In this document: one piece after another, positions 1 through 7,233 of the stretch | Numbering within the stretch: position 1 is the first letter of the stretch | Layout: each line of letters starts with the position of its first letter | Source: Kocuria rhizophila | GTDB lineage: Bacteria > Actinomycetota > Actinomycetes > Actinomycetales > Micrococcaceae | Length of the DNA stretch: 53,202 bases | Assembly: GCF_003667225.1 (NCBI RefSeq) | Contig: NZ_RCOM01000009.1 | Span: 1 to 53,202, forward strand | Reading direction: 5' to 3' | Notes under the pieces: model-generated | The model's database searches: none | Told to the model about the DNA's origin: nothing | The model's input: the letters and a program-made list of their open reading frames with translations, nothing else | Position numbers and translations under genes: made by a program

Positions 1-323
1 GGCGGGGTCTGGGCACCGAGCACGTGCTCGAGCTGAACCACTGGGCCCTGCAGGGACTGGTTCCGCAGCTCACGGTGGTCCTGGCCGTGGCCCCGGCCAC
101 CGCCGAGTCCCGACGCCTCCACCGCGGCGTGGCCGTGGACCGCATGGAGGCCGAGGACCGCGCCTTCCACCACGCCGTGAACGCGGCGTTCCTCGAGCTG
201 GCCGCCCGCAGCCCCGAGCGGTACCTGGTGCTGGACGCGGCCGAGCCCGTCGAGGCGATCACGCGCGCGGTGGCAGCTCGCGTGGCGCCGCTGCTGCCCG
301 GAACCCCGGGAGGCGCACTGTGA
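1..323 (+). CDS. tmk: Thymidylate kinase, C-terminal part (5' end outside window)
   Basis: Thymidylate kinase makes dTDP from dTMP and ATP in the cytoplasm. The reading frame is open from base 3 and starts before the window, so only about the last 107 residues are present. The visible part carries the family's C-terminal pattern: DRME followed by an acidic stretch and FHHAV, then a hydrophobic strand (RYLVLDA) and a final amphipathic helix. The stop codon overlaps the start of the next gene by three bases (GTGA arrangement at 320-323), and tmk followed by the delta' gene is a very common bacterial order. The kinase P-loop lies outside the window, so the identity rests on the C-terminal pattern plus the neighbour. 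Confidence 0.85.
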   Translation, partial: RGLGTEHVLELNHWALQGLVPQLTVVLAVAPATAESRRLHRGVAVDRMEAEDRAFHHAVNAAFLELAARSPERYLVLDAAEPVEAITRAVAARVAPLLPGTPGGAL

Positions 324-1447
324 GCGTGTGGGACGAGGTCGTGGGGCAGCCCCGCGTGGTGGAGCAGCTGCAGCGCGCCGCGCGGGACAACGAGCCCACC
401 CACGCCTGGCTGTTCACGGGCCCACCCGGTTCGGGCCGCTCCACCGCAGCACGCGCGCTGGCGGCCGCGCTGCTGTGCGAGCACGGCACCGGGTGCGGGC
501 AGTGCCACGCGTGCCGCACGGCGTTCGCCGGCACCCACGCGGACGTCACCAACTTCGTCACGGAGAACCCCCAGATCAGCATCGAGGAGGCCCGTGAGCT
601 CGTGGTGCGGGCTCAGGACCGGCCGTCCGTGGGCTCCTGGCGCATCATGATCGTGGAGGACGCCGACCGCATGACGGAGCGCACCTCCAACGTGATGCTC
701 AAGAGCATCGAGGAGCCGCCCCCGCACACCATCTGGCTGCTGTGCGCACCCTCCCCCATGGACGTGCTCGTGACCATCCGCTCCCGGTGCCGCGCCGTGA
801 CCCTCAAGGTCCCCTCCCCCGAGGACGTCGCCCGGCTGCTCGTGGCCCGCCACGGCGTCACCGAGGAGCGGGCCGTGGAGTGCGCGCGGCTCGCCCAGTG
901 CCACGTGGGCGTGGCCACGCGCCTCGCCCTGTACGACGACGCCCGCACCCGCCGGCAGGAGGTCGTCTCCCTCCCGCTGTCCATGCGCGGGGTCACCCAG
1001 GCCGTCCGCGCGGCGGACCGGTTGCACCGCCTCGCCGTGGACGAGTCCGCGGCGGACGCGGAGGCCCGCAACGACGAGGAGCGGGCCCAGCTGCTCGTGT
1101 CCCTGGGCGCCCCCGAGACGGGTCGGGTTCCTCCCGCCATCCGGGGGGCCCTCAACCGGCTGGAGGCGGATCAGAAGCGCCGCTCCCGCCGGATCCAGAC
1201 CGACACCCTGGACCGGTTCCTGATCGACCTCACCACGTTCTACCGGGACGTGCTGAGCGTGCAGCTGGACACCGGGATGCCCCTGATCAACGTGCACCTG
1301 AGTGATCAGATCCGCGGCTACGCCACCAACACAGCCGCGGAGCAGACGCTGCACACCATCGACGTGATCAGTGAGACGCGCCGGAGGATCCGCACGAACG
1401 TGAGCGCGCAGCTGGCGTTCGAGGCCATGATGGTCTCCATCGTCTGA
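320..1447 (+). CDS. holB: DNA polymerase III subunit delta'
   Basis: Clamp-loader subunit that, with delta and tau/gamma, opens the sliding clamp during chromosome replication. The 375-residue product has an AAA+ N-terminal domain with a degenerate Walker A (GPPGSGRS, residues 34-41, Arg where Lys is usual). A zinc-binding set of cysteines follows (C53, C59, C62, C65), then the SRC motif in IRSRCR that marks clamp-loader subunits. Loss of the Walker Lys is expected because delta' normally does not hydrolyse ATP. The GTG start at 320 overlaps the tmk stop, which implies translational coupling. Length and architecture are normal for actinobacteria. Confidence 0.93.
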   Translation: MSVWDEVVGQPRVVEQLQRAARDNEPTHAWLFTGPPGSGRSTAARALAAALLCEHGTGCGQCHACRTAFAGTHADVTNFVTENPQISIEEARELVVRAQDRPSVGSWRIMIVEDADRMTERTSNVMLKSIEEPPPHTIWLLCAPSPMDVLVTIRSRCRAVTLKVPSPEDVARLLVARHGVTEERAVECARLAQCHVGVATRLALYDDARTRRQEVVSLPLSMRGVTQAVRAADRLHRLAVDESAADAEARNDEERAQLLVSLGAPETGRVPPAIRGALNRLEADQKRRSRRIQTDTLDRFLIDLTTFYRDVLSVQLDTGMPLINVHLSDQIRGYATNTAAEQTLHTIDVISETRRRIRTNVSAQLAFEAMMVSIV

Positions 1448-1463
1448 CCGCCGAGAGGACCCC

Positions 1464-3038
1464 GTGAACCGCAGACTTTCCCACCGCGCGCTCGTCCTGC
1501 TGTGCGCGGCCGCGCTGTCCCTGTCCGCGTGCTCGAGCGGGGGAACCGGGGCGTCCGACGCCACCGGCAGCGCAGACCCGAAGTTCGCGGCCGGCACGGA
1601 TCCTGCGCTGACGCGGTTCTACACGCAGACCCCGCAGTGGGGCGAGTGCGAGAAGACCTCCGAGCAGCAGGAGTTCCCCCGGGGCCTGGAGTGCGCCGGC
1701 GTCACGGTGCCCGTGGACTACGCCCGACCGGACGCCGGCGACACCACCGTGGAGATCGCGCGGCTGAAGGCCTCGGACGGGGACGCCGCCGGGACCCTGT
1801 TCCTCAACCCCGGTGGCCCCGGTGGCTCGGGCGTGGACATGATGGCGTCCGCGGACTACTTCTCCTCCAAGGACATGCGCAGGGAGTACGACCTCGTGGG
1901 CTTCGACCCGCGCGGGGTGGACCGCTCGGACGGCATCGAGTGCCTCACGGACCGTGAGATGGATGCGTGGCGCTCCGAACCCGCGTTCGACCCCGAGAAG
2001 CAGTCTCTCGACGAGCTGCGGGCGAGCTCCCGGGAGGTCGGGGAGAAGTGCCACCAGAACTCCTCGGCCGTGGTGTCCCACATGGACACCCAGAGCGTGG
2101 CCCGGGACCTCGACGTCCTGCGGGCCGTGCTGCAGCAGCCCACCACGCACTACCTGGGCTTCTCGTACGGCACGGAGATCGGTGCCACGTACGCCCACCT
2201 CTTCCCCGCCCGCACCGGACGCATGGTGCTGGACGGCGCGGTGGACCCCATCCTGGACGAGCAGTCCGCAGCACTCGCGCAGGCGAAGGGATTCGAGAAC
2301 AACCTGCGCCACTTCGTGGCCGACTGCCAGGAGACCACCAAGGACTGTGCGGTGGCCGGCGCGAACGTGGACGCGGGGATCTCCCGGATCCAGGACATGC
2401 TGGCCACCGTCTCCGAGGGGCACGCCAAGACGTCGGACGGGCGCACCGTGACCGCCACGAACGCGATCGAGGGGATCCTGGTGCCCCTGTACTCCACCAC
2501 CGGCTACTCCCAGCTGAACTCCGCGCTGCAGGAGGCCTTCGACGGGACCTACGACGCCCTGATGGCCTTCAGCGACTCCAACCACGGGCGCAGCCCCTCC
2601 GGGGAGTACACCTCCAACGTGTCCATGGCCTTCACCGCGGTGAGCTGCCTGGACACCTCCTCCGCAGAGGTCACGGACCAGCAGATGGCGCGGGCTGCCC
2701 GCGACATGGCTCAGCAGACCCCCACGTTCGGCCCCTACCTGGGCTACGGGGCCGCGGCGTGCCAGGGCTGGCCGGACGAGCCCGTCACCCCGCTCGAGGA
2801 CTACCGCGCGGACGTGGAGACCCCGGCCATGGTCATCGGCACGACCCACGACCCGGCCACGCCCCACGCCTGGGCCGAGTCCCTGACCGATCAGCTCGGG
2901 GACGCCCGTCTGCTGACCCACGACGGCTACGGCCACACGGCCTACACCTCCGGCTCCTCGTGCATCACGGACGCCGTGGACGACTACTTCCTCCGGGGCC
3001 GGCTGCCGGACGAGGGCACCGTGTGCGAGCAGAGCTGA
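1464..3038 (+). CDS. Secreted alpha/beta-hydrolase lipoprotein (tripeptidyl aminopeptidase-like, S33)
   Basis: Predicted exported peptidase of 524 residues. The N-terminus is a lipoprotein signal ending in LSAC with lipidated Cys23, so the protein should be anchored outside the membrane. The oxyanion loop NPGGPGGSG lies near 115-123 and the nucleophile elbow GFSYG gives Ser234. The C-terminal part has the TAP-like domain with an Asp in THDPATP and a His in GYGHT, completing a plausible triad. Family members (Streptomyces Slp/TAP) remove peptides from the N-termini of secreted proteins; the substrate here is unknown. The GTG start is supported by GAGAGGA five bases upstream. It follows holB by 16 bases but is functionally unrelated. 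Confidence 0.85.
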   Translation: MNRRLSHRALVLLCAAALSLSACSSGGTGASDATGSADPKFAAGTDPALTRFYTQTPQWGECEKTSEQQEFPRGLECAGVTVPVDYARPDAGDTTVEIARLKASDGDAAGTLFLNPGGPGGSGVDMMASADYFSSKDMRREYDLVGFDPRGVDRSDGIECLTDREMDAWRSEPAFDPEKQSLDELRASSREVGEKCHQNSSAVVSHMDTQSVARDLDVLRAVLQQPTTHYLGFSYGTEIGATYAHLFPARTGRMVLDGAVDPILDEQSAALAQAKGFENNLRHFVADCQETTKDCAVAGANVDAGISRIQDMLATVSEGHAKTSDGRTVTATNAIEGILVPLYSTTGYSQLNSALQEAFDGTYDALMAFSDSNHGRSPSGEYTSNVSMAFTAVSCLDTSSAEVTDQQMARAARDMAQQTPTFGPYLGYGAAACQGWPDEPVTPLEDYRADVETPAMVIGTTHDPATPHAWAESLTDQLGDARLLTHDGYGHTAYTSGSSCITDAVDDYFLRGRLPDEGTVCEQS

Positions 3039-3058
3039 GCTCGCCGCGCAGGGCGTGA

Positions 3059-3087
3059 TTGGTGGTGCCTGACCGGCATCTGATACT
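3059..3087 (+). promoter_or_regulatory. Candidate promoter of tRNA-Thr
   Basis: TTGGTG at 3059-3064 and GATACT at 3082-3087 are separated by exactly 17 bases and lie about 40 bases before the tRNA. This is a reasonable housekeeping sigma-factor promoter. No experimental support. Confidence 0.45.
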
Positions 3088-3125
3088 GTTTCGGCGTGCA
3101 TCTGGGGTGTCCGCATCCCGGTCAC

Positions 3126-3201
3126 GCCGCCTTAGCTCAGTCGGTAGAGCGATTCACTCGTAATGAATAGGTCGCCGGTTCGATTCCGGCAGGCGGCTCC
3201 A
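3126..3201 (+). tRNA. tRNA-Thr (CGU)
   Basis: Complete 76-base cloverleaf. The seven-base acceptor GCCGCCT pairs with AGGCGGC, the anticodon stem ATTCA/TGAAT encloses loop CTCGTAA with anticodon CGT at 3159-3161, the T-arm has GTTCGATTC, and the 3' CCA is encoded. It reads the Thr codon ACG. Confidence 0.97.
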
Positions 3202-3230
3202 CACGGCCCCGGGCAGCTTTTCCGCGGCCA

Positions 3231-3273
3231 CAGAACGGGCGGTTCCGAGGATTCCTCGGGGCCGCCCGTTCTG
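3231..3273. terminator. Bidirectional hairpin between tRNA-Thr and the convergent ATPase gene
   Basis: The arms CAGAACGGGCGG (3231-3242) and CCGCCCGTTCTG (3262-3273) are perfect complements, and the interior adds CCGAGG/CCTCGG. There is no T-tract, which is common for high-GC actinobacterial terminators. Position between two converging transcripts fits a shared terminator. Confidence 0.7.
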
Positions 3274-3293
3274 CGTGTTCGGTGAGCACGGTG

Positions 3294-5969
3294 CTACTGC
3301 TGCGCGTTCTCCGCCGCCCGGTACGCCTCCCGCTGCGTGCGCCGCAGCCACCGCGTGTGCACCCGGAAGTTGATCTCCACGAGCACGGAACCCGCCACCG
3401 CAATCGCCAGCGACGCCCAGAACAACGACTCGTGGGGCAGCTCGAACTGGTGGTACGCCAGGGAGAGGGGCACCACCAGGACCAGCACGAGCCCTGCGTA
3501 CATCGCCAGCACCAGCGCGAGGCGCACGGGCGTGAGCGGCCGGGAGCCCACGCACAGCACCCACAGGCCCACGAGCACGAGCACCATGAAGCTGGCGGTC
3601 TGGAACGCCTCCGTGCTGTGGGCGGGATCCACGGTGCGCTCGTAGAAGTTCAGACCGACCACGCAGAGCGTCACGATCGCCGCGCTCGGCAGCGCGAAGT
3701 GCAGGGCCCGGCGCAGGTACCCGGGGACGTAGCGGCGGGGGTTCGGAAGCATCGTGAGCACGAAGGACGGTATGCCGATCATCAGCGCATCCGCGGTGGA
3801 GTACTGACGCGGCAGGAACGGGAAGGTCCAGGCCAGCAGCCCGAGCGCGAGCCCCATCATGACCGCGAAGCCCGTCTTGGTGAGGAACAGGTTGGTGACC
3901 CGTTCGATGTTCGCGATGATCTTGCGCCCCTCGCCCAGCACCGAGGGCAGCCGGGAGAACTGCCCGTCCAGCAGCACGAGGCGGGACACGGCCTTGGTGG
4001 CCGGCGCGGCGTTGCCCATCGCGATCCCCAGGTCCGCGTGCTTGAGGGCCAGGGCGTCGTTGATCCCGTCACCCGTCATGGCCACCACGCGCCCACTCTG
4101 CTGCAGTCCGAGCACCATGTTCTTCTTCTGGTGGGGTGACACCCGGCCGAACACGCTGTGCTCCAGCGCGGCGCGGTGCAGCTCCTCGCCGTCCTCCGGC
4201 AGCGTGCTCGCGTCCACGGCCCCGTGGGAGACGTCCATCCCGGCCGTGGCCGCGGCCGCCGCCACCGTGGCGGGGTTGTCCCCGGACAGCACCTTCAGGT
4301 CCACACCCTGCTCCCGGAAGTACTCGAGGGTCTGCCGTGCGTCCGAGCGCACCTGTTCCGAGAAGGTCAGCAGCAGCTGGGGTTCGTGCCCGGGGGGCAG
4401 CACTTGCGCGGCGCGCGGCTTCTCGTCCGCCCCGCCCTCGTCCGCGAGGAGCAGATGGGGCGCGTGGGAGAGCACCATGGTGCGCATTCCCGCGGCCGCC
4501 AGGGCGTGCGCGTGCCCCCGCGCCGCGTCGTGCTCCGGCGCCGCGAGCAGCACCTCCGGGGCACCCAGGATCCAGGCCCCGCTGTCCGGGAACTCCACGC
4601 CGGAGAACCTGTTGGCGGAGGAGAAGGCCAGCACGGCCACCGGCGGCAGCGGGTTCGGGTGCTCGAAGCCTTCGGCGAGCGCGGCCGCCGTGGGGTTCGC
4701 GTGCGGGTCCGCTCCGAACCACGCGAGCGCGGCCGCGGCGTCGGGCTCGGGCGTCACCACGTCGGTGGCCTCTCGTCCCGTGACGCCGTCGGGCCTGTCC
4801 CCGGCAGACGTCGACGCCGCGGTGCAGGCTGTGGTGGTCGCCTCGCAGGCGGCGCTCCGCCCGGGAGCACGGTCAGCGCGGCCACGGTCCGGCGTGGCGG
4901 CGGTGCGCTCGCCGACGCCGCCGGGAGACGGGCGCGCCCCGGCCGTCAGGCTGCGGGCGGCGTCGAACGAGACCCCGCCCTCCGTGAGCGTGCCGGTCTT
5001 GTCGAAGCACACGGTGTCCACGCGGGCGAGCACCTCGACCGCGGGCTGCTCCTGGATCAGCACCTCGTCACGGGCGAGCTTCACGGCCGCCACCGCGAAG
5101 CTGATGGTGGTCATGAGCGCCAGACCCTGCGGGATCATGGACGCCACGGAGGAGACGGCCGCGACCAGGGCGTCCGCCCAGCCCCCCGAGGTGAACGCGT
5201 GCTGCCACCCGCCGGCGGCCAGCATCTGCCCGTTGAGCACCACGGCCACGATCGGCAGCAGCGCGATGGTGAGCCACCGCACCACGCGAGCCAGCGAGGC
5301 CCGCAGCTCTGAGTTGATGGGGGCGAACTGCCTGGCCTCGGTGGCAAGTCTGGAGGCGTGGGACGCCTCCCCCACGGCCGTGACCCGTACTTTCCCTGCG
5401 CCGCCCGTGACGCTCGAGGCGGAGAACACCTGGTCCCCCCGGCGCTTGACCACGGGGTCGCTCTCCCCCGTGAGCAGCGACTCGTCCAGGTCCAGGCCGT
5501 CCGCCTCGAGCACCACGGCGTCCGCCGGGACCTGGTCCCCGCGGGAGAGCAGCAGGACGTCGTCCAGCACGATCTCCTCGAGGGGGATCCGAACGGTGGC
5601 ACCGTCGCGGAGCACCCGCGCGGGGTCCCGGCGCAGCAGGGCGATCCTGTCCAGCTGCCGCTTGGCGGAGTACTCCTGGACGAAGCCGATCACCACGTTG
5701 CTCACCGCGGCCAGGCAGAACAGCAGGTCCAGCCACCGGCCCAGTGCGATGATGACCGCCGCGCACAGCCCCAGCACCAGGTTGAAGAGGGTGAACACGT
5801 GGGTGCGGACGATGGCCCACACGCTGCGGGACGTGGTGCTGGAGGACGCGTTGGTCAGTCCGAGGGCGATCCGCTCGGCAACGGCGTCCGAGCTGAGACC
5901 CTGGCGGACGAGGACGCCGTCGTCGACAGTGGCCGGCTTGGGCGACGGGCTCTGCGTCCGCTGGGGCAT
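3294..5969 (-). CDS. P-type cation-transporting ATPase, CtpE-like
   Basis: Membrane pump of 891 residues. It has the actuator TGES (167-170), phosphorylation motif DKTGTLT (Asp323), the hinge GDGINDA, and hydrophobic helices before, between and after the cytoplasmic domains. The sequence around NVVIGFVQEY and GDQVPADAVV resembles mycobacterial CtpE, reported as a calcium transporter, so Ca2+ import is the best guess. Two oddities: the M4 motif that in P2A pumps reads PEGL is PQGL here (P280-Q281), and about 60 residues of Ala/Gly/Arg/Thr-rich low-complexity sequence (about 343-405) lie between the phosphorylation site and the nucleotide-binding domain. Start ATG is preceded by GAGGAGA. Ion specificity is uncertain. 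Confidence 0.88.
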   Translation of the reverse strand: MPQRTQSPSPKPATVDDGVLVRQGLSSDAVAERIALGLTNASSSTTSRSVWAIVRTHVFTLFNLVLGLCAAVIIALGRWLDLLFCLAAVSNVVIGFVQEYSAKRQLDRIALLRRDPARVLRDGATVRIPLEEIVLDDVLLLSRGDQVPADAVVLEADGLDLDESLLTGESDPVVKRRGDQVFSASSVTGGAGKVRVTAVGEASHASRLATEARQFAPINSELRASLARVVRWLTIALLPIVAVVLNGQMLAAGGWQHAFTSGGWADALVAAVSSVASMIPQGLALMTTISFAVAAVKLARDEVLIQEQPAVEVLARVDTVCFDKTGTLTEGGVSFDAARSLTAGARPSPGGVGERTAATPDRGRADRAPGRSAACEATTTACTAASTSAGDRPDGVTGREATDVVTPEPDAAAALAWFGADPHANPTAAALAEGFEHPNPLPPVAVLAFSSANRFSGVEFPDSGAWILGAPEVLLAAPEHDAARGHAHALAAAGMRTMVLSHAPHLLLADEGGADEKPRAAQVLPPGHEPQLLLTFSEQVRSDARQTLEYFREQGVDLKVLSGDNPATVAAAAATAGMDVSHGAVDASTLPEDGEELHRAALEHSVFGRVSPHQKKNMVLGLQQSGRVVAMTGDGINDALALKHADLGIAMGNAAPATKAVSRLVLLDGQFSRLPSVLGEGRKIIANIERVTNLFLTKTGFAVMMGLALGLLAWTFPFLPRQYSTADALMIGIPSFVLTMLPNPRRYVPGYLRRALHFALPSAAIVTLCVVGLNFYERTVDPAHSTEAFQTASFMVLVLVGLWVLCVGSRPLTPVRLALVLAMYAGLVLVLVVPLSLAYHQFELPHESLFWASLAIAVAGSVLVEINFRVHTRWLRRTQREAYRAAENAQQ

Positions 5970-6344
5970 GGTTCTCCTCGGGTCGGCACCGCTACACCCT
6001 TCAGTCTATGAGCACCGCGAACGCACCGGGGGCGGCAACAATCCCGCGCAGGCCTACCGTGGCACAACGGTGTTTTATAAACTTGCGACCAGGACGGTGC
6101 GGCTCAGGCGGCCGCAAGGTCCACCACAGGGGACACACCGGTGCCCCGGAGACGCTTCCGGTGACCGGAGACGGTCGAGGGCTGGAGGGGTCCCGGGGCA
6201 CCGCCCGGACACAACCCGGCAGACCTCTCCACGGCCCCTGGCCAGCACCTGGAGTGCCCGCCCGCCCAACGCCGCTCGGCGCGTCTCTGCCCGACCGGTC
6301 GTTCGGCTCACCGCAGTCCAGGGATGCCCTCGGCGGCCGCCCGC
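5970..6344. other. Intergenic region upstream of the ATPase gene
   Basis: This 375-base stretch has no convincing gene. It contains the ATPase leader, an AT-rich island TTTATAAA near 6074-6081 that could serve as a -10 box, and two near-copies of CCGGTGnCCGGAGACG (6138-6154 and 6158-6173) in direct orientation. No recognisable riboswitch was seen. Confidence 0.5.
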
Positions 6345-6962
6345 TCAGCGTGCGGCTCGATCTCCCTGGTGGGCCGCCAAGAGGGACTCCGCCGAATCCA
6401 CGTGCTCTTGTACCACCGCGAAGCGGCGCTGGACGGAGCCGACCCCCGGGCTCGGCGCGTCGGGTCGCCGCATGGCCCCGGCGGCGTCGCCCCCCGCGGA
6501 CAGCCCCTGCCGGGGGACCCGCGCGCCCTCCGCAGAGCCGGCAGCTCCGGGACCCCGGTCACCCTCCGCGGAGTCGGGAGCCCCGGAGCGCTGAGTGCCC
6601 TGGGCGGCGAAACGCGCCATGGTTAGAGCCTCCGCGGTCTGTGCCATGGCGTTGCCGGCACGGGAGAGCTGGCGGTGGACGTCCGAGAGGTAGCCGGACG
6701 AGGAGTGCGGAATGTCCTGGGTCTGGGACGGGGCACGGAGGTGGGCCTCCGTGCACACGGCACGCACCCGCGGCAGCAGGTCCGCGAGGTCGTTCGCCAC
6801 CGGGACCGCGGCCTCCCGCAGCTCGGGGTCCCGCACGGACTCGAGGATCTGGTGGTACCGGTCCAGGCCCCGCTTGAAGCGGTCGTGCGCGCGGCGCCAT
6901 ACGCCCTCCCCGAGCTCGCGCTCGTCACGGCGCGTGGCCCTGTACTCACCGAAGAATCCCAC
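6345..6962 (-). CDS. Conserved actinobacterial protein of unknown function
   Basis: I do not recognise the family. The 205-residue product has an alpha-helical, charged N-terminal two thirds (FFGEYRATRRDERELG, then helices rich in Arg, Leu and Asp) and a low-complexity Ala/Gly/Pro/Asp tail around residues 125-175. A short helical segment closes it. No signal peptide or membrane segment is visible, so it is probably cytoplasmic. The GTG at 6962 is preferred over the upstream ATG at 7037 because GAAAGAGG sits just before it and because the longer version would overlap the preceding gene. It may be co-transcribed with cstA and its partner. Confidence 0.6.
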   Translation of the reverse strand: MGFFGEYRATRRDERELGEGVWRRAHDRFKRGLDRYHQILESVRDPELREAAVPVANDLADLLPRVRAVCTEAHLRAPSQTQDIPHSSSGYLSDVHRQLSRAGNAMAQTAEALTMARFAAQGTQRSGAPDSAEGDRGPGAAGSAEGARVPRQGLSAGGDAAGAMRRPDAPSPGVGSVQRRFAVVQEHVDSAESLLAAHQGDRAAR

Positions 6963-7008
6963 CGAAGCCTCTTTCCCGTGTCCGCCGGCAGCGGTCCATG
7001 CTATCCCC

Positions 7009-7233
7009 TCAGCAGCACCGCCCCTCGGGGTGCGCATCCTGCCAGTCCTGGTAGTCGCGCCAGAACTCCCGCTCCGTCATGGGAGCCGCAGCACTCCCGG
7101 TGGCCCGGTGGTACTCGAGGTAGCGCTCGTACTTGTCCGCGCCCAGCACACCGTTGCCGAAGCGCAGCGCGCGCTGCCACCAGGACACGAGCACACCGCG
7201 CGTGGTGAGCTCCGCCTCCTCGGCCCCGGGCAT
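7009..7233 (-). CDS. YbdD/YjiX family small protein, CstA partner
   Basis: A 74-residue protein with the family pattern: a Trp/Arg-rich helix, then GADKYERYLEYHR, then MTEREFWRDYQDWQD. Genes of this family almost always follow cstA-type transporters and are thought to support pyruvate uptake by the transporter. Its ATG overlaps the cstA stop codon (TGATG at 7231-7235), so the two are translationally coupled. Confidence 0.85.
   Translation of the reverse strand: MPGAEEAELTTRGVLVSWWQRALRFGNGVLGADKYERYLEYHRATGSAAAPMTEREFWRDYQDWQDAHPEGRCC

Noticed and set aside
320-1447. Broken Walker A (Arg for Lys) in HolB as a sign of a defective gene
   Set aside because: Delta' subunits generally do not hydrolyse ATP, and degenerate P-loops are normal for them.
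5970-6344. Possible magnesium or manganese riboswitch before the ATPase
   Set aside because: I could not find the conserved elements of an M-box or yybP-ykoY motif on the minus strand.
3859-6594. Open frame of 911 codons on the plus strand opposite the ATPase gene
   Set aside because: Very high GC makes long antisense frames common. The product is Ser/Thr/Arg-rich with no domain, and the ATPase on the other strand is unmistakable. The same holds for the long frames opposite cstA, pgm, clpC and the FAD protein.
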